Below, in pieces: positions 41,399 to 50,732 of a stretch of 64,000 nucleotides of DNA. How positions within the stretch are numbered: position 1 is the first letter of the stretch; the number at the start of each line of letters is the position of its first letter. The DNA is from Flagellimonas beolgyonensis (GTDB lineage Bacteria > Bacteroidota > Bacteroidia > Flavobacteriales > Flavobacteriaceae): NCBI RefSeq assembly GCF_003992615.1, contig NZ_RZMY01000013.1:474238-538237 (forward strand), in the 5' to 3' direction. Position numbers and translations under genes: made by a program. Under the pieces are notes generated by a model. The model had not been told where the DNA came from. It was given only the letters and a program-made list of their open reading frames with translations, and did no database searches.

Positions 41399-43213
41399 TT
41401 AATCCCGCTTTACTGGAATTTCCAAATAGCTTTCCCCATACCACTTAATAACCAAGGGTTCTTTAGCATCTTTGATGGTCTCTTCACTTACGTTTTTGCC
41501 CGTGCCATAATTGATTTCAGTAAAAGGGGCTTTGATACCATTGACCACAACCACCAATCGACTGCCCTTGCTTATTTTTTTGCTGGTCATACGAACAATT
41601 CCAAAAGGAAGTTTGATCTTTTTATTTGGAATCAGCAATTGTCGATTTTCCCCATCCAAAACATAACTGGCCCTTCCCACATAAGGTAATGCCAATGCAA
41701 AGAACTTGCCTTCCGGGGTCTGCTCGAACAACAGTACGTTATAATCAAAGTCCTTTTTGTTGATGGTTACCGAAATTTCTCCTCCGAAAGATCCGTTCAG
41801 TTCAAAATCGGAGTCAAAAGGTTTCGTTACTAAGGAAAACCCATTACCCACCATAAGACTATCCGAAACAATGTTTCGCCAACCACTCGAATTCCAGGTA
41901 AGGTTGCTCCGGTCAGAATAATCAATCGTCTGCTCCAAATAACCATTGAGATTTACAGGTTCTTCGGAAAGGGAGTAATGGACATCCTTTCCATTGTTCC
42001 CGCTACCAAACAACGATGCAAAGGCCACTTCCGAACGCTGGTTGTTCAAATAGTAGACGAGCGTATCACTGGCCATGTTTTCCAAAGAGGGTGCATGTCC
42101 CCATTTATTGGCTCCCATCACTTGATAATTGATCTTGTCCTGTAACAAATCGGGTTTGGGCTTCCCTTTCAAAATATAACCGAACCAATCAAAGATCAAT
42201 TCCGTGATATCAATTTGGGCCACAGGATCAATGTCATACCCAAAAATGTGTGTATCGGGTTTTGCTTGAGCGCCAAAATGGGTGTACGGTCCAATGACCA
42301 AGTAATGCTCTGCATTTGTATTGTATTTGGTATGCTCCCTCAAGTAATATTGGGTCCCGATTTGACCACCATCATAATACCCTGTCGTGGCCAAAACAGG
42401 AATGTTGATATGGGCAAAGTCCGCTTTGTACGGTATCATTCTTTGCCAATAGGCATCAATGGTTGGGTGCAACAATCGTTCATTAAACTGTGGATTGGGC
42501 AATCCATCCAAACTGTCCATGGCATTATAGGCCACTCCTTTTTCGTACCATTCCATATTCAGGTCTCGCCACCGTTGCCCATTGAAATACAGAGTGGTGT
42601 CCAAATACTTGTTGTTGGATACATAATGGTGCCAAGGATAGTGGAAATTCATAAAAACCCCATTTTCCATGGGCTCCGCAATGCCCGGAGCAGCGGATAC
42701 CGAGGGCACAATGGTTTTCAAGGCCGGATGCACCTTATGCTTTAGCGAAGCCCATTGGGTATACCCCACATAACTGCCGCCGTACATGCCTACTTTTTGA
42801 TTGCTCCACTCTTGTTTGCTGATCCAATCGATGATCTCGTAGGTATCAGATGCTTCATGTTTATAAGGCACAATGGAATCAGGGCTCAGTCCCTTGCCCC
42901 GTGTGTAGGATACAACACCCACATACCCATGATCTGCGGCCATTTTTGCTTTTTCCAGATCGTTTTTACGTGCGTAAATGGTATGGAACAACACGGCTGG
43001 AGTGGGTTCGTCAATTTTGGCGTTTCTAACCACAATCGCATGGATTTTGGCACCATCTTTCATAGGAATCAAAACACTGTCTTGAATTAGGTAAGTGGTA
43101 CTGTTTTCCGTGACTCTCCTTGGGGTTTGTAGCCGTTCTTTCTGCTTGCAAGCGGACAAAAAACCAAGGAGCGTAATTGCAATTAAAAAGGATGTGCTGA
43201 TTAAATTTTTCAT
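41399..43213 (-). CDS. CocE/NonD (S15) family hydrolase, lipoprotein
   Basis: 604 residues with a lipoprotein signal (LIAITLLGFLSACKQ). An alpha/beta hydrolase core with nucleophile Ser in VGMYGGSYVGYTQW, DEPTPAVLFHTIYARKNDL near the oxyanion hole and a C-terminal jelly-roll typical of CocE/X-Pro dipeptidyl peptidases (EITVTINKKDFDY-like strands, RGSRLVVVVNG-like strand). Members cleave esters or peptides such as cocaine or glutaryl-7-ACA; here probably exported peptide or ester scavenging. It lies 87 bp downstream of the LytTR gene on the same strand and may belong to that unit. Confidence 0.88.
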   Translation of the reverse strand: MKNLISTSFLIAITLLGFLSACKQKERLQTPRRVTENSTTYLIQDSVLIPMKDGAKIHAIVVRNAKIDEPTPAVLFHTIYARKNDLEKAKMAADHGYVGVVSYTRGKGLSPDSIVPYKHEASDTYEIIDWISKQEWSNQKVGMYGGSYVGYTQWASLKHKVHPALKTIVPSVSAAPGIAEPMENGVFMNFHYPWHHYVSNNKYLDTTLYFNGQRWRDLNMEWYEKGVAYNAMDSLDGLPNPQFNERLLHPTIDAYWQRMIPYKADFAHINIPVLATTGYYDGGQIGTQYYLREHTKYNTNAEHYLVIGPYTHFGAQAKPDTHIFGYDIDPVAQIDITELIFDWFGYILKGKPKPDLLQDKINYQVMGANKWGHAPSLENMASDTLVYYLNNQRSEVAFASLFGSGNNGKDVHYSLSEEPVNLNGYLEQTIDYSDRSNLTWNSSGWRNIVSDSLMVGNGFSLVTKPFDSDFELNGSFGGEISVTINKKDFDYNVLLFEQTPEGKFFALALPYVGRASYVLDGENRQLLIPNKKIKLPFGIVRMTSKKISKGSRLVVVVNGIKAPFTEINYGTGKNVSEETIKDAKEPLVIKWYGESYLEIPVKRD

Positions 43214-43300
43214 TTTGATTGATTTTTTTTGGGCATACTTTGCCCCTCAAGCGTTATGCTTTTATTGTTCGATATTTTGATTTGAATGAATTCAGGTCTG

Positions 43301-44023
43301 CTACAAACTGTTCCGCTTTTTGAACTTTACGGATTGCCTGCTCGAAACCTCAACAGTTTCTCCGGTAATCAATATCATTTGTAGTTTGTTGTTGAAATAC
43401 GGATGAATCTCCTTGATGTATTCCATATTGATGATTTGGCTCCTATTGGTCCTAAAAAACACGGCTGGATCTAATTTTTCTTCCAGCTGGTTCAGGGAAC
43501 GTTTGATCATGGCTTTTTCCTTCCCAAAATAAAGTCGGGCATAGTTTTCCATGGATTCGATGAGGCGCACTTCCGTCAACGGAACAAAAAATACCTTCTC
43601 ACCATCTTTGATGAATATTCTTTGATGGATATCCAATGGCTTTTCCTTTTCCTCGTCCCGCTTTTGCAGACCCAGTCTGACCTTTTCCATGGTCTTGGCA
43701 AAACGTTCTTCCCGCAATGGCTTCACCAAATAGTCCAACGCATTTACCTCAAAGGCCTGAACGGCATATTGATCGTAGGCCGTGGTAAAAACAACCTCAG
43801 GGACTGTGGTGAGTTCTTCCAAAAGATCAAATCCTGATTTACCGGGCATGTGGATGTCCAAAAAGATAATGTCGGGTTGACATGCCTCTATCAGTTCCAA
43901 GGCCTTGTCCACATTGTTGGCCTCACCCACAATATCAAATTCTGGATACCCATCAAGGGCTCTTCGAACCTCTTCGCGGGCCAATCGCTCATCATCTATG
44001 ATCAATGTTGTATAGGTTCCCAT
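43301..44023 (-). CDS. LytTR-type response regulator
   Basis: 240 residues: receiver domain with phospho-acceptor Asp56 (DIIFLDIHMPG), Thr in VFTTAYDQYA and Lys in YLVKPLREER; C-terminal LytTR DNA-binding domain (RIFIKDGEKVFFVPLTEVRL, then FFRTNRSQIINMEYIKEIHP). Partner of the histidine kinase whose gene end overlaps its start by 22 bp, so coupling is translational. Likely targets include its own cluster; no repeats of a LytTR box were identified. Confidence 0.93.
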   Translation of the reverse strand: MGTYTTLIIDDERLAREEVRRALDGYPEFDIVGEANNVDKALELIEACQPDIIFLDIHMPGKSGFDLLEELTTVPEVVFTTAYDQYAVQAFEVNALDYLVKPLREERFAKTMEKVRLGLQKRDEEKEKPLDIHQRIFIKDGEKVFFVPLTEVRLIESMENYARLYFGKEKAMIKRSLNQLEEKLDPAVFFRTNRSQIINMEYIKEIHPYFNNKLQMILITGETVEVSSRQSVKFKKRNSL

Positions 44024-45084
44024 GTTTTTTCGGTTGGAATCATAAGGGTAGCCACCACCTCATGTTCTGTTGTTGATTCAATTGTAAATTTTGCCCTGCC
44101 ATCATATTGCAGCAACAGCCTTTCTTTCAGGTTTTTCAGCCCCAAGCCTTTCGGTCCCCCAACCGAAATTGTTCCCGGATTTTTAATGGTAATGGCCACA
44201 TAACCATCACGTTCTTGTATTGCAATATCGATAGTGCCCCCTTCAAGTTGTTTGTCCACTCCGTGTTTAATGGCATTTTCCACCAAAAGTTGAATGCTCA
44301 ATGGCGGAATCTTACACTTTTTAAGGTTGGGGTCAATAGTAAAATTTACGTGCAACCGTTCCTCAAATCGCAATTGTTCGAGTTCCACATAGTCTTTCAC
44401 CAAGGCCAATTCCTCTGCAATGGAAAGGGTTATGTGCTCTTTTTCATACAGGGAAGAACGCAGCAGATCGGACAATAGATCAATGGCCCTTCTCGCAATC
44501 GATGGGTTTTCAATGATCAAGGATTTAATGGAATTCAGGGAGTTGAACAAAAAATGCGGATTGAGTTGGGCCGATAGGTTGTCCAACTGGCTTTGCTTTG
44601 CAATAACAGAAAGTTGGGCGTTTGCTTTAGCGGTATTTACCTCTTTCACGTAAAAATGGTACGCATGGTAGGCCAGCACCCAAATCGCCATATGTCGCAA
44701 TCCCGTAATCAAAACCGGGTTCCAAACCGATAGGTTTTCAATGAAAGTATTGTTATGGTTCACCAAATAAATATAGACCGATGTCTTCAGGTTCATGATC
44801 AACATAAAAAGCACCGCCAAAACCAAAATGGAAGGTACAACCCGCTTTATCAACCCTTTAATTTCCAACTGGTTCCAATTTGCTCCCAAAGCTATGGCCC
44901 TGTAGGCATGGGTAAGACCAATACAGATGGTAACATCGAGCACATAGTTGATCAAGGCATGGGTAAGTGCAAATTGGTCTCGCACCAAAGCAATGTACAA
45001 CCATAGCAACGATACGGTCCCCCAGCCAAAAATCTGGCATTTCCAGTAGAGCGATAGTCTTGTATGTGTCCTTTTCGTTCCCAA
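44002..45084 (-). CDS. LytS-type sensor histidine kinase
   Basis: 360 residues. About four N-terminal TM helices (CQIFGWGTVSLLWLYIALV, SILVLAVLFMLIMNLKTSVY and others), then His-kinase domain with phospho-acceptor His in LNPHFLFNSLNSIKSLI and N-box LLVENAIKHGVD, with a G-box in GGPKGLGLKNLKERL. It starts with TTG 45084: a TAG lies a few codons upstream and no ATG occurs before TM segments begin. Works with the LytTR regulator. The lipoprotein gene upstream ends 27 bp before this start, so a three-gene unit is likely. Confidence 0.92.
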   Translation of the reverse strand: MGTKRTHTRLSLYWKCQIFGWGTVSLLWLYIALVRDQFALTHALINYVLDVTICIGLTHAYRAIALGANWNQLEIKGLIKRVVPSILVLAVLFMLIMNLKTSVYIYLVNHNNTFIENLSVWNPVLITGLRHMAIWVLAYHAYHFYVKEVNTAKANAQLSVIAKQSQLDNLSAQLNPHFLFNSLNSIKSLIIENPSIARRAIDLLSDLLRSSLYEKEHITLSIAEELALVKDYVELEQLRFEERLHVNFTIDPNLKKCKIPPLSIQLLVENAIKHGVDKQLEGGTIDIAIQERDGYVAITIKNPGTISVGGPKGLGLKNLKERLLLQYDGRAKFTIESTTEHEVVATLMIPTEKTWEPIQH

Positions 45085-45111
45085 TTGTTCAGTGGTTGAT
45101 CGTGATGGTTG

Positions 45112-45693
45112 CTATTTGCCGTTCGAATAGCTCGTCAATTCATTGGTATACACACCATAGCCATCTTCATTAACATGTTTGATATAGGTTTTTAATTCGG
45201 GTGCATACCACCAAATATCCGTCATCTCGCCTTTAAAACCTCTGGAATTTGTTACAATTCCCTTATAAACTATTTTGTATGCCTTGAATGTGCCCGCGAC
45301 CACATTCATATCTTCAAACGAAACAATTTCGGCATCTTGACTGGTTTTTCCGGTGGTGCCTTCATTATTTTCCCATTCCGACTCGTATTTCCACTTTTTG
45401 CCCACCTGCAACGGCCAGTTACGAAAGGGAGTTTTACCCGGCTTGTGGTCTATCGTTGCTGGAATTTGAACGGTATCCATACCATTCCATAATCTTAAAG
45501 TACCATTATAATCCACAACTTCCTGTAGATCTTCGCCTTCCGCACGAACCTCGCCTTCCACTTTACGTTCCCATTTCCAAACCCATTTTTCACCTAGTTG
45601 ATAGTCATTTAAAGTTGGTTCTTGAGTTGACAAGGTAGCACAACAGGTGAAAATTAGAAGAAAGGTGATTGGGATTATTACTTTGTTTGTCAT
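45112..45693 (-). CDS. Lipoprotein of unknown function beside LytS/LytTR
   Basis: 193 residues with lipoprotein signal (IPITFLLIFTCC). The mature part has many Trp and Tyr residues in beta-like strands (LGEKWVWKWERKVEGEV, WPLQVGKKWKYESEWEN, MTDIWWYAPELKTYIKH), a pattern seen in DUF3108-like exported beta proteins. It may deliver a signal to the kinase downstream, but I see no proof. Divergent from the PD40 gene at 45969. Confidence 0.72.
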   Translation of the reverse strand: MTNKVIIPITFLLIFTCCATLSTQEPTLNDYQLGEKWVWKWERKVEGEVRAEGEDLQEVVDYNGTLRLWNGMDTVQIPATIDHKPGKTPFRNWPLQVGKKWKYESEWENNEGTTGKTSQDAEIVSFEDMNVVAGTFKAYKIVYKGIVTNSRGFKGEMTDIWWYAPELKTYIKHVNEDGYGVYTNELTSYSNGK

Positions 45694-45968
45694 GATCTGT
45701 TTTTTTGATTGATTTAAAACTCCTTAACAACTGTGCAACATGAAACAAAGCAACAAAAAACCTTCAATCCCAAAAAGATAAAGTACATGAACGTAAATAA
45801 CTCGGGATGAGCGTTGCCTAATTGGTCTCATTGAGTGTTCCAAGGTTCAACTTTTGGAACAAATACAATTCCGCCCGAAACAAATCGTCAAAATTAATTT
45901 GGCCGATATTTGCTTCAAATCCTTGAATTAAGGCGTGAGGAAAACTTCCTTTCAACGACTATTTAATA

Positions 45969-46904
45969 ATGAAAAAATCCATACCCAACTCAAAAGGAAA
46001 ACCCTTGAAATCCATAATCTTGATTTTACCGGTCATTTTCCTTTCTTTAAAGATGGCTTATGCCCAAGCAGTTGTTGAGCATCTTCCCTTACAAGGCCCC
46101 TATCTGGGGCAAAAGCCACCGAATTTGATCCCTGAATTGTTTGCCCCCGGTATTGTGTCCGTAGATGGTAGATATGAACATGGCATCTCGTTTTCACCCG
46201 AATTGGACGAGGTGTATTTTTCAGCCAATTTTGAAGATGATATCCCACACATTTACTATTCAAAGCTTCAGGACAAAGGATGGACTAAGCCCCAACAAGT
46301 AAATTTTACCCAGGGTAAAAAAGAAGCTGAGATGCATCCATTTGTAAGTTTTAGCGATACTAAAATCTATTTTACAGCCCATAATCCCGATTATACGGAT
46401 ACCAAAATTTGGTATGTTGATCGTTTGGCAAATTCATGGAGCGACGCAATTAAACTTGATTCGCCCTTAAATGATGATGAAGTGCTATATTCGAACCAAT
46501 CGATAAACGGAGATTTCTTTTATACCAATGTGTCCAAACGGAAAATGTACCATGCTCCACAAGAGAATGACACTTTTCCCGAGGCATTGGAACTGGATAT
46601 TGCATTTGGCGTCCATGGATTTATTTCTCCCAACCAAGATTTTATTGTGGTCAATGCACGAAATGCAGAAGATCCCAATAGAAAAGATAACGACATTTAT
46701 GTCTGTTTCAAACAAGACAACGGAACTTGGACAAGACCCATCAATCTTGGCGATGCAGTAAATTCCCATTTCAATGAAACCTGCCCTGTTATCACTCCGG
46801 ATGGTAACTATTTATTTTTTGGCAGATATAACGAAGAAGGAGGGCTATCTAACTTTTATTGGGTAAGTACGAAGGTCATTCATAATGTGAGACCAAAAAT
46901 ATGA
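45969..46904 (+). CDS. PD40/TolB-like beta-propeller protein 1
   Basis: 311 residues. Signal peptide (SIILILPVIFLSLKMAYAQ), then PD40-type propeller blades: ISFSPELDEVYFSANFED, VSFSDTKIYFTAHNP, FISPNQDFIVVNARNAED and ITPDGNYLFFGRYNE. No enzymatic motif. Such exported propellers in Bacteroidota commonly bind carbohydrate or protein ligands. It is a paralogue of the next gene (NLIPELFAPGIVS versus GLIPEPFAPGLVT). It is divergent from the lipoprotein-kinase cluster. Confidence 0.85.
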   Translation: MKKSIPNSKGKPLKSIILILPVIFLSLKMAYAQAVVEHLPLQGPYLGQKPPNLIPELFAPGIVSVDGRYEHGISFSPELDEVYFSANFEDDIPHIYYSKLQDKGWTKPQQVNFTQGKKEAEMHPFVSFSDTKIYFTAHNPDYTDTKIWYVDRLANSWSDAIKLDSPLNDDEVLYSNQSINGDFFYTNVSKRKMYHAPQENDTFPEALELDIAFGVHGFISPNQDFIVVNARNAEDPNRKDNDIYVCFKQDNGTWTRPINLGDAVNSHFNETCPVITPDGNYLFFGRYNEEGGLSNFYWVSTKVIHNVRPKI

Positions 46905-46959
46905 AACAAATCATTTGTCGCTCCATTTGTCCATTTTGAACGAATCAATTAATCACATC

Positions 46960-47850
46960 ATGAAAAAAACAACTATCGGTTTAATCGCAGCTTTGGTATT
47001 GATTATTAGTGCCTGTAAAACAAAAAATCAAGAATCAAAGGACATTGAAAAACCAATTAGGGCAAACGATTACCTTGGTCAAAAAACACCTGGACTCATT
47101 CCAGAACCTTTTGCACCTGGCTTGGTTACCACAGAGTATTGGGAATATGGTGGTGTCTTTACACCTGACCTAACTGAATTCTATTTCCTTGCCAGTGGAG
47201 GGGAATATGAAGCTTCCACCTTTGTGGTTTTTCAATATGTTGATGGTGATTGGGTAAAATCAGCAGTATCACCCCGGGTTGGTCAACCCACATTTTCACC
47301 CGATGGAAAGACCATGCACCTTGGCAGGCGCTATATGGAGCAGACTCCAACGGGATGGTCGGAAGTAAAGACGCTGGATGCCCCTTTTAACGATCAGTTG
47401 ATTATGCGGCTTTCGGTAGCGGCCAATGGCACCTATTATTTTGATACATACGATAAAGACAATCCGGAATTTCCCATTCGTTATTCCCGATTGATCAATG
47501 GAACGTATGAGGAACCCAAACCGTTGGACAAAGCCATAAACACAGGAACCCAATTAAACCATCCTTTAATTGCGCCGGATGAGTCGTATCTACTGTGGGA
47601 TGCCAAAAGGGAAGATGGTCACGGCAATTCTGATATTTATATCAGCTTTAAGCAGAAAGATGGTTCGTGGGGCGAGGCACTTAATTTGGGCGACAAGGTA
47701 AATACAGATGCTTGGGAAGCCGCGGCCAGTGTAACGCCAGATGGCAAATACTTGTTTTTCAACAGGAACATGGGGTCGGACGACTACGAAAATGTAGATA
47801 TTTTTTGGGTGGATGCACAGCTTATCGAGAATCTCAGACCAAAATCATAA
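46960..47850 (+). CDS. PD40/TolB-like beta-propeller lipoprotein 2
   Basis: 296 residues from ATG 46960 (MKKTTIGLIAALVLIISAC); an earlier frame start at 46915 would lengthen it by 15 residues and spoil the signal. Lipobox ISAC. Blades include GVFTPDLTEFYFLASGG, PTFSPDGKTMHLGRRY, LIAPDESYLLWDAKRED and VTPDGKYLFFNRNMG. The overall order matches protein 1, but this copy is lipid-anchored. The start lies 55 bp after the first gene, so they are a tandem pair probably cotranscribed. Confidence 0.85.
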   Translation: MKKTTIGLIAALVLIISACKTKNQESKDIEKPIRANDYLGQKTPGLIPEPFAPGLVTTEYWEYGGVFTPDLTEFYFLASGGEYEASTFVVFQYVDGDWVKSAVSPRVGQPTFSPDGKTMHLGRRYMEQTPTGWSEVKTLDAPFNDQLIMRLSVAANGTYYFDTYDKDNPEFPIRYSRLINGTYEEPKPLDKAINTGTQLNHPLIAPDESYLLWDAKREDGHGNSDIYISFKQKDGSWGEALNLGDKVNTDAWEAAASVTPDGKYLFFNRNMGSDDYENVDIFWVDAQLIENLRPKS

Positions 47851-47957
47851 ATGGGCCAACTCATACATTTATCCATCAATTGAGAATCACAAATCTTTGT
47901 TAGGATGATTTTAGGTGTCCGACAGAACCGCTAACTTATCCTTTAAAAAACGAGCGC

Positions 47958-49037
47958 ATGGCACTTTTCCGGTTATTTTTTCTTGTTGGCTTACTTTGGT
48001 CCACTCAGTTAGTTCAGGCACAAACTGCCCAAACCATTCCCCTTCAACCTAAGTATTGGACCATAACCCAAGGCGGAAAATCGTCATTTGAAACCTTTGA
48101 CGAAAGGGAAACCTTAGTATTGGATGGTAAGGCCGTGGCGACCGGGATGGAATTCTCCAACGGCATTTTAGAAGTGGATGTATATGCCAAACAGGCACGC
48201 AGCTTTGCTGGTTTTATCTTTCGAAAACAGGATGGCACCATGGAAGAAGTGTACATGCGCATGCACAAATCGCGCCAGCCCGATGCTGTGCAATACACCC
48301 CCACCTACCATGGGGAAAGCAATTGGCAGTTGTACCCGGAACACCAAGCAAATGTGACCTTCAAAGAGGAGGGTTGGCATACACTGCGGGTGGAAGTAAA
48401 CAACTTGATGGCCACCTTTTACATCAACAATGAAAAGGTTTTGGAAGTACCTACCTTAAAGTCGGGCAATTTAAGTGGCGAAGTGGGCCTCTTTGCCTTA
48501 TTCGGCAATCGGTTTTCCAATTTTAAACTTACAAAAACGGGGAATGTCATGGTGAAAGAGCCCTACCCAATTGTCACGCCTGCGAAAGGCATTATCGGTG
48601 AATGGGATATTACAGAGGCCCAACCTTATGTTGAGGGTCAATTAAATTTTGAAGATTTTGAGAAGGCAAAGATTATTACTGCCAATACGGAACAATCCGG
48701 CTTGTTGCCCATTTCGAAATATCTGGCCAAACCGACTTCGGGCAATTTTGAACGCAACCAAGAGGCTTTCACAGTAGCCTCTACAACCATTGCCGTTGAT
48801 CAAGCCCAGACCAGATTGTTTTCGTTCGATTATAGCGACAAAATCATTGTGTACTTAAATGGAGAACCCATTTTTTATGGCAACAATGCCTTTCGGTCCA
48901 AAAACAACCAGTTTCAAGGACATTTAGGCTTAAGTGCCAATAAACTGCCCTTACAACTTAAAAAAGGCTTCAACACCCTGCATTGTGTAGTAATTGACAA
49001 AGCCAACGGTTGGGGACTAATCGGAAAATTGGAATAG
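47958..49037 (+). CDS. Exported LamG-like/DUF1080-type protein
   Basis: 359 residues. Signal peptide (LFFLVGLLWSTQLVQAQ). Residues about 45-200 show a concanavalin-type jelly roll: FSNGILEVDVYAKQARSFAG, VYMRMHKSRQPDAVQYTP, WHTLRVEVNNLMATFYINNE and GEVGLFALFGNRFSNFKL. The second half (QPYVEGQLNFEDFE, SFDYSDKIIVYLNGEPIF) is another beta-rich part. Related DUF1080 domains bind or hydrolyse 3-keto-glycosides; no catalytic residues are evident here. It follows the PD40 pair by 107 bp. Confidence 0.78.
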   Translation: MALFRLFFLVGLLWSTQLVQAQTAQTIPLQPKYWTITQGGKSSFETFDERETLVLDGKAVATGMEFSNGILEVDVYAKQARSFAGFIFRKQDGTMEEVYMRMHKSRQPDAVQYTPTYHGESNWQLYPEHQANVTFKEEGWHTLRVEVNNLMATFYINNEKVLEVPTLKSGNLSGEVGLFALFGNRFSNFKLTKTGNVMVKEPYPIVTPAKGIIGEWDITEAQPYVEGQLNFEDFEKAKIITANTEQSGLLPISKYLAKPTSGNFERNQEAFTVASTTIAVDQAQTRLFSFDYSDKIIVYLNGEPIFYGNNAFRSKNNQFQGHLGLSANKLPLQLKKGFNTLHCVVIDKANGWGLIGKLE

Positions 49038-49043
49038 AGTGGG

Positions 49044-50219
49044 TTAATAGTTACGCCACTTTTGGGTGAACTCGTAAACGTGTTCCAAGATATCGGCCTC
49101 GGTCTGGGTAAATTCCATGTTGCGGCGTTTCATCATTGCCGTGGCCACCTCAAAGGCTTTGGCAGGTTTAAAACCAGTGAATCCGGAAGCCCCTCCCCAG
49201 CTAAAACTGGGTATAAAGTTTCTGGGGAAACCATCACCAAAAATATTGGCACTGACCCCTACGACCGTTCCCGTATTGAACATCACATTGATGCCACATT
49301 TGCTATGGTCGCCCATCATCAGTCCACAAAATTGAAGTCCTGTTTTGGCAAAACCTTCTGTTTTGTAGTTCCATAGACGAACTTCTGCGTAATTGTTCTT
49401 GAGGTTGGACGTATTGGTGTCGGCACCGATATTGCACCATTCCCCCAATACGGAATTGCCCAGAAAGCCGTCGTGACCCTTGTTGGAATTGGCAAACAAC
49501 ACGGAGTTGTTGACTTCACCGCCTAATTTACATCCCGGACCAGCCGTGGTGGGACCGTAAATCTTGGCGCCCATTTTAACTACGGCTCCTTCGCAAAGCG
49601 CGAAGCCCCCGCGGATCATACAACCTTCCATCACCAAGGCATTTTTACCTATGTAGATGGGACCTGTGGAAGCATTCAAAATGGAGAATTCAACCGTTGC
49701 CCCCTCTTCGATAAAAATATTCTCCGGATGCAACACCTGATTGGTTGTTGAAATAGGTTGACTCTTTCGGCCTTTCGTGATCATGTCAAAATCGGCCAGT
49801 AAGGCTTCACCATTTTTGGCAAAAATATCCCACGTGTTTTTTACGGTACAACAATCCCGATCGTAATGCACAAAGGCATAATTATCGCCGGAAAATGGGA
49901 TATTTGGATCAGTGGTAACATAGGCAACATACTCCTCCCCCTTCATCAATGCCTCACCTTGTTTCAACTTACAGATCGCATCCACCAAATTTTCATCCGG
50001 CAAATAACTGCCATTGATTACCATATTCTTATCGGATAAGTGCAACGGAAATTTTTCCGAGAGATAGTCTTCTGTTAAAAAACTAACCGAACCGTCCAAC
50101 CATTTTTCCCATTTTTCATGAATCGTCAAAATCCCGATGCGGATATCACCCACCGGTCGGGTAAATGTGAATGGAAAAAGATCTTCGCGATGGTTACCGT
50201 CGGAAAGAATATAGTTCAT
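49044..50219 (-). CDS. GlmU-like sugar nucleotidyltransferase/acyltransferase
   Basis: 391 residues from ATG 50219 (MNYILSDGNHREDLFPFTFT); the longer frame to 50267 reads through the rpmE2 terminator and is unlikely. The N-terminal NTP_transf_4-type domain (about 1-180) precedes a left-handed beta-helix of hexapeptide repeats (GPIYIGKNALVMEGCMIRGG, GAVVKMGAKIYGPTT), as in GlmU. The standard GlmU N-terminal LAAGxGTRM motif is absent, so it is a family member with altered pyrophosphorylase site, common in Bacteroidota as GlmU-family protein. Role in amino-sugar nucleotide metabolism is likely but not certain. Confidence 0.85.
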   Translation of the reverse strand: MNYILSDGNHREDLFPFTFTRPVGDIRIGILTIHEKWEKWLDGSVSFLTEDYLSEKFPLHLSDKNMVINGSYLPDENLVDAICKLKQGEALMKGEEYVAYVTTDPNIPFSGDNYAFVHYDRDCCTVKNTWDIFAKNGEALLADFDMITKGRKSQPISTTNQVLHPENIFIEEGATVEFSILNASTGPIYIGKNALVMEGCMIRGGFALCEGAVVKMGAKIYGPTTAGPGCKLGGEVNNSVLFANSNKGHDGFLGNSVLGEWCNIGADTNTSNLKNNYAEVRLWNYKTEGFAKTGLQFCGLMMGDHSKCGINVMFNTGTVVGVSANIFGDGFPRNFIPSFSWGGASGFTGFKPAKAFEVATAMMKRRNMEFTQTEADILEHVYEFTQKWRNY

Positions 50220-50240
50220 AGCAGTGTTTTGAATACTGTA

Positions 50241-50277
50241 AAAATAAAAAACGCCCTCGAATACCATCGGGAGCGTT
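50241..50277 (-). terminator. Rho-independent terminator of rpmE2
   Basis: Reading leftward: stem of 11 bases each side (50277-50267 with 50260-50250, one mismatch and one G-U), 6-nt loop, then a T run (A run 50241-50250 on the plus strand). Lies between rpmE2 and the GlmU-like gene. Confidence 0.75.
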
Positions 50278-50302
50278 CCTATATTTCGTTAAAAGTGTCA
50301 AC

Positions 50303-50572
50303 CTATTCGGCCTGCTTCTCTTCTTTGCTGAATTTCTTGTACTTGTTCTTGAACTTATCGATCCTACCAGCAGTATCCACCAATTTGGTCTTACCGGTGT
50401 AGTATGGATGTGAAGTTCTTGAAATCTCCAATTTCACCAACGGATATTCAACACCATCAACTGTGATGGTCTCTTTAGCCTCAGCAGTGGATTTGGTAAT
50501 GAACACATCTTCGTTGGACATGTCCTTAAAAGCAACCAATCTATAGTTTTCTGGGTGTATATCTTTTCTCAT
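50303..50572 (-). CDS. rpmE2: 50S ribosomal protein L31 type B
   Basis: 89 residues, MRKDIHPENYRLVAFKDMSN at the start and TSHPYYTGKTKLVDTAGRID later, the type B L31 pattern. It lacks the CxxC zinc motif of type A and is the form many bacteria use when zinc is low. Its own TTG-19-TAAATTTG promoter and terminator make it a single-gene unit. Confidence 0.96.
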   Translation of the reverse strand: MRKDIHPENYRLVAFKDMSNEDVFITKSTAEAKETITVDGVEYPLVKLEISRTSHPYYTGKTKLVDTAGRIDKFKNKYKKFSKEEKQAE

Positions 50573-50607
50573 TGTCTAAAATGCTTAATCTCTGAAAATT
50601 CAGGGTG

Positions 50608-50637
50608 CAAATTTAATGATTTCTTCGAGACCTCCAA
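50608..50637 (-). promoter_or_regulatory. Promoter of rpmE2, Bacteroidota consensus
   Basis: On the minus strand: TTG (50637-50635), 19-bp spacer, TAAATTTG (50615-50608). Full consensus match; leader about 30 nt. No Zur-like palindrome was noticed. Confidence 0.8.
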
Positions 50638-50732
50638 CTTAAAATTTATAAAAAAATAAAAAGTAAATTTAATGTAACAATTTCATCCGATCGCCAACTA
50701 ACTAACAACAATCAGCACTTAAATAAATTAAA

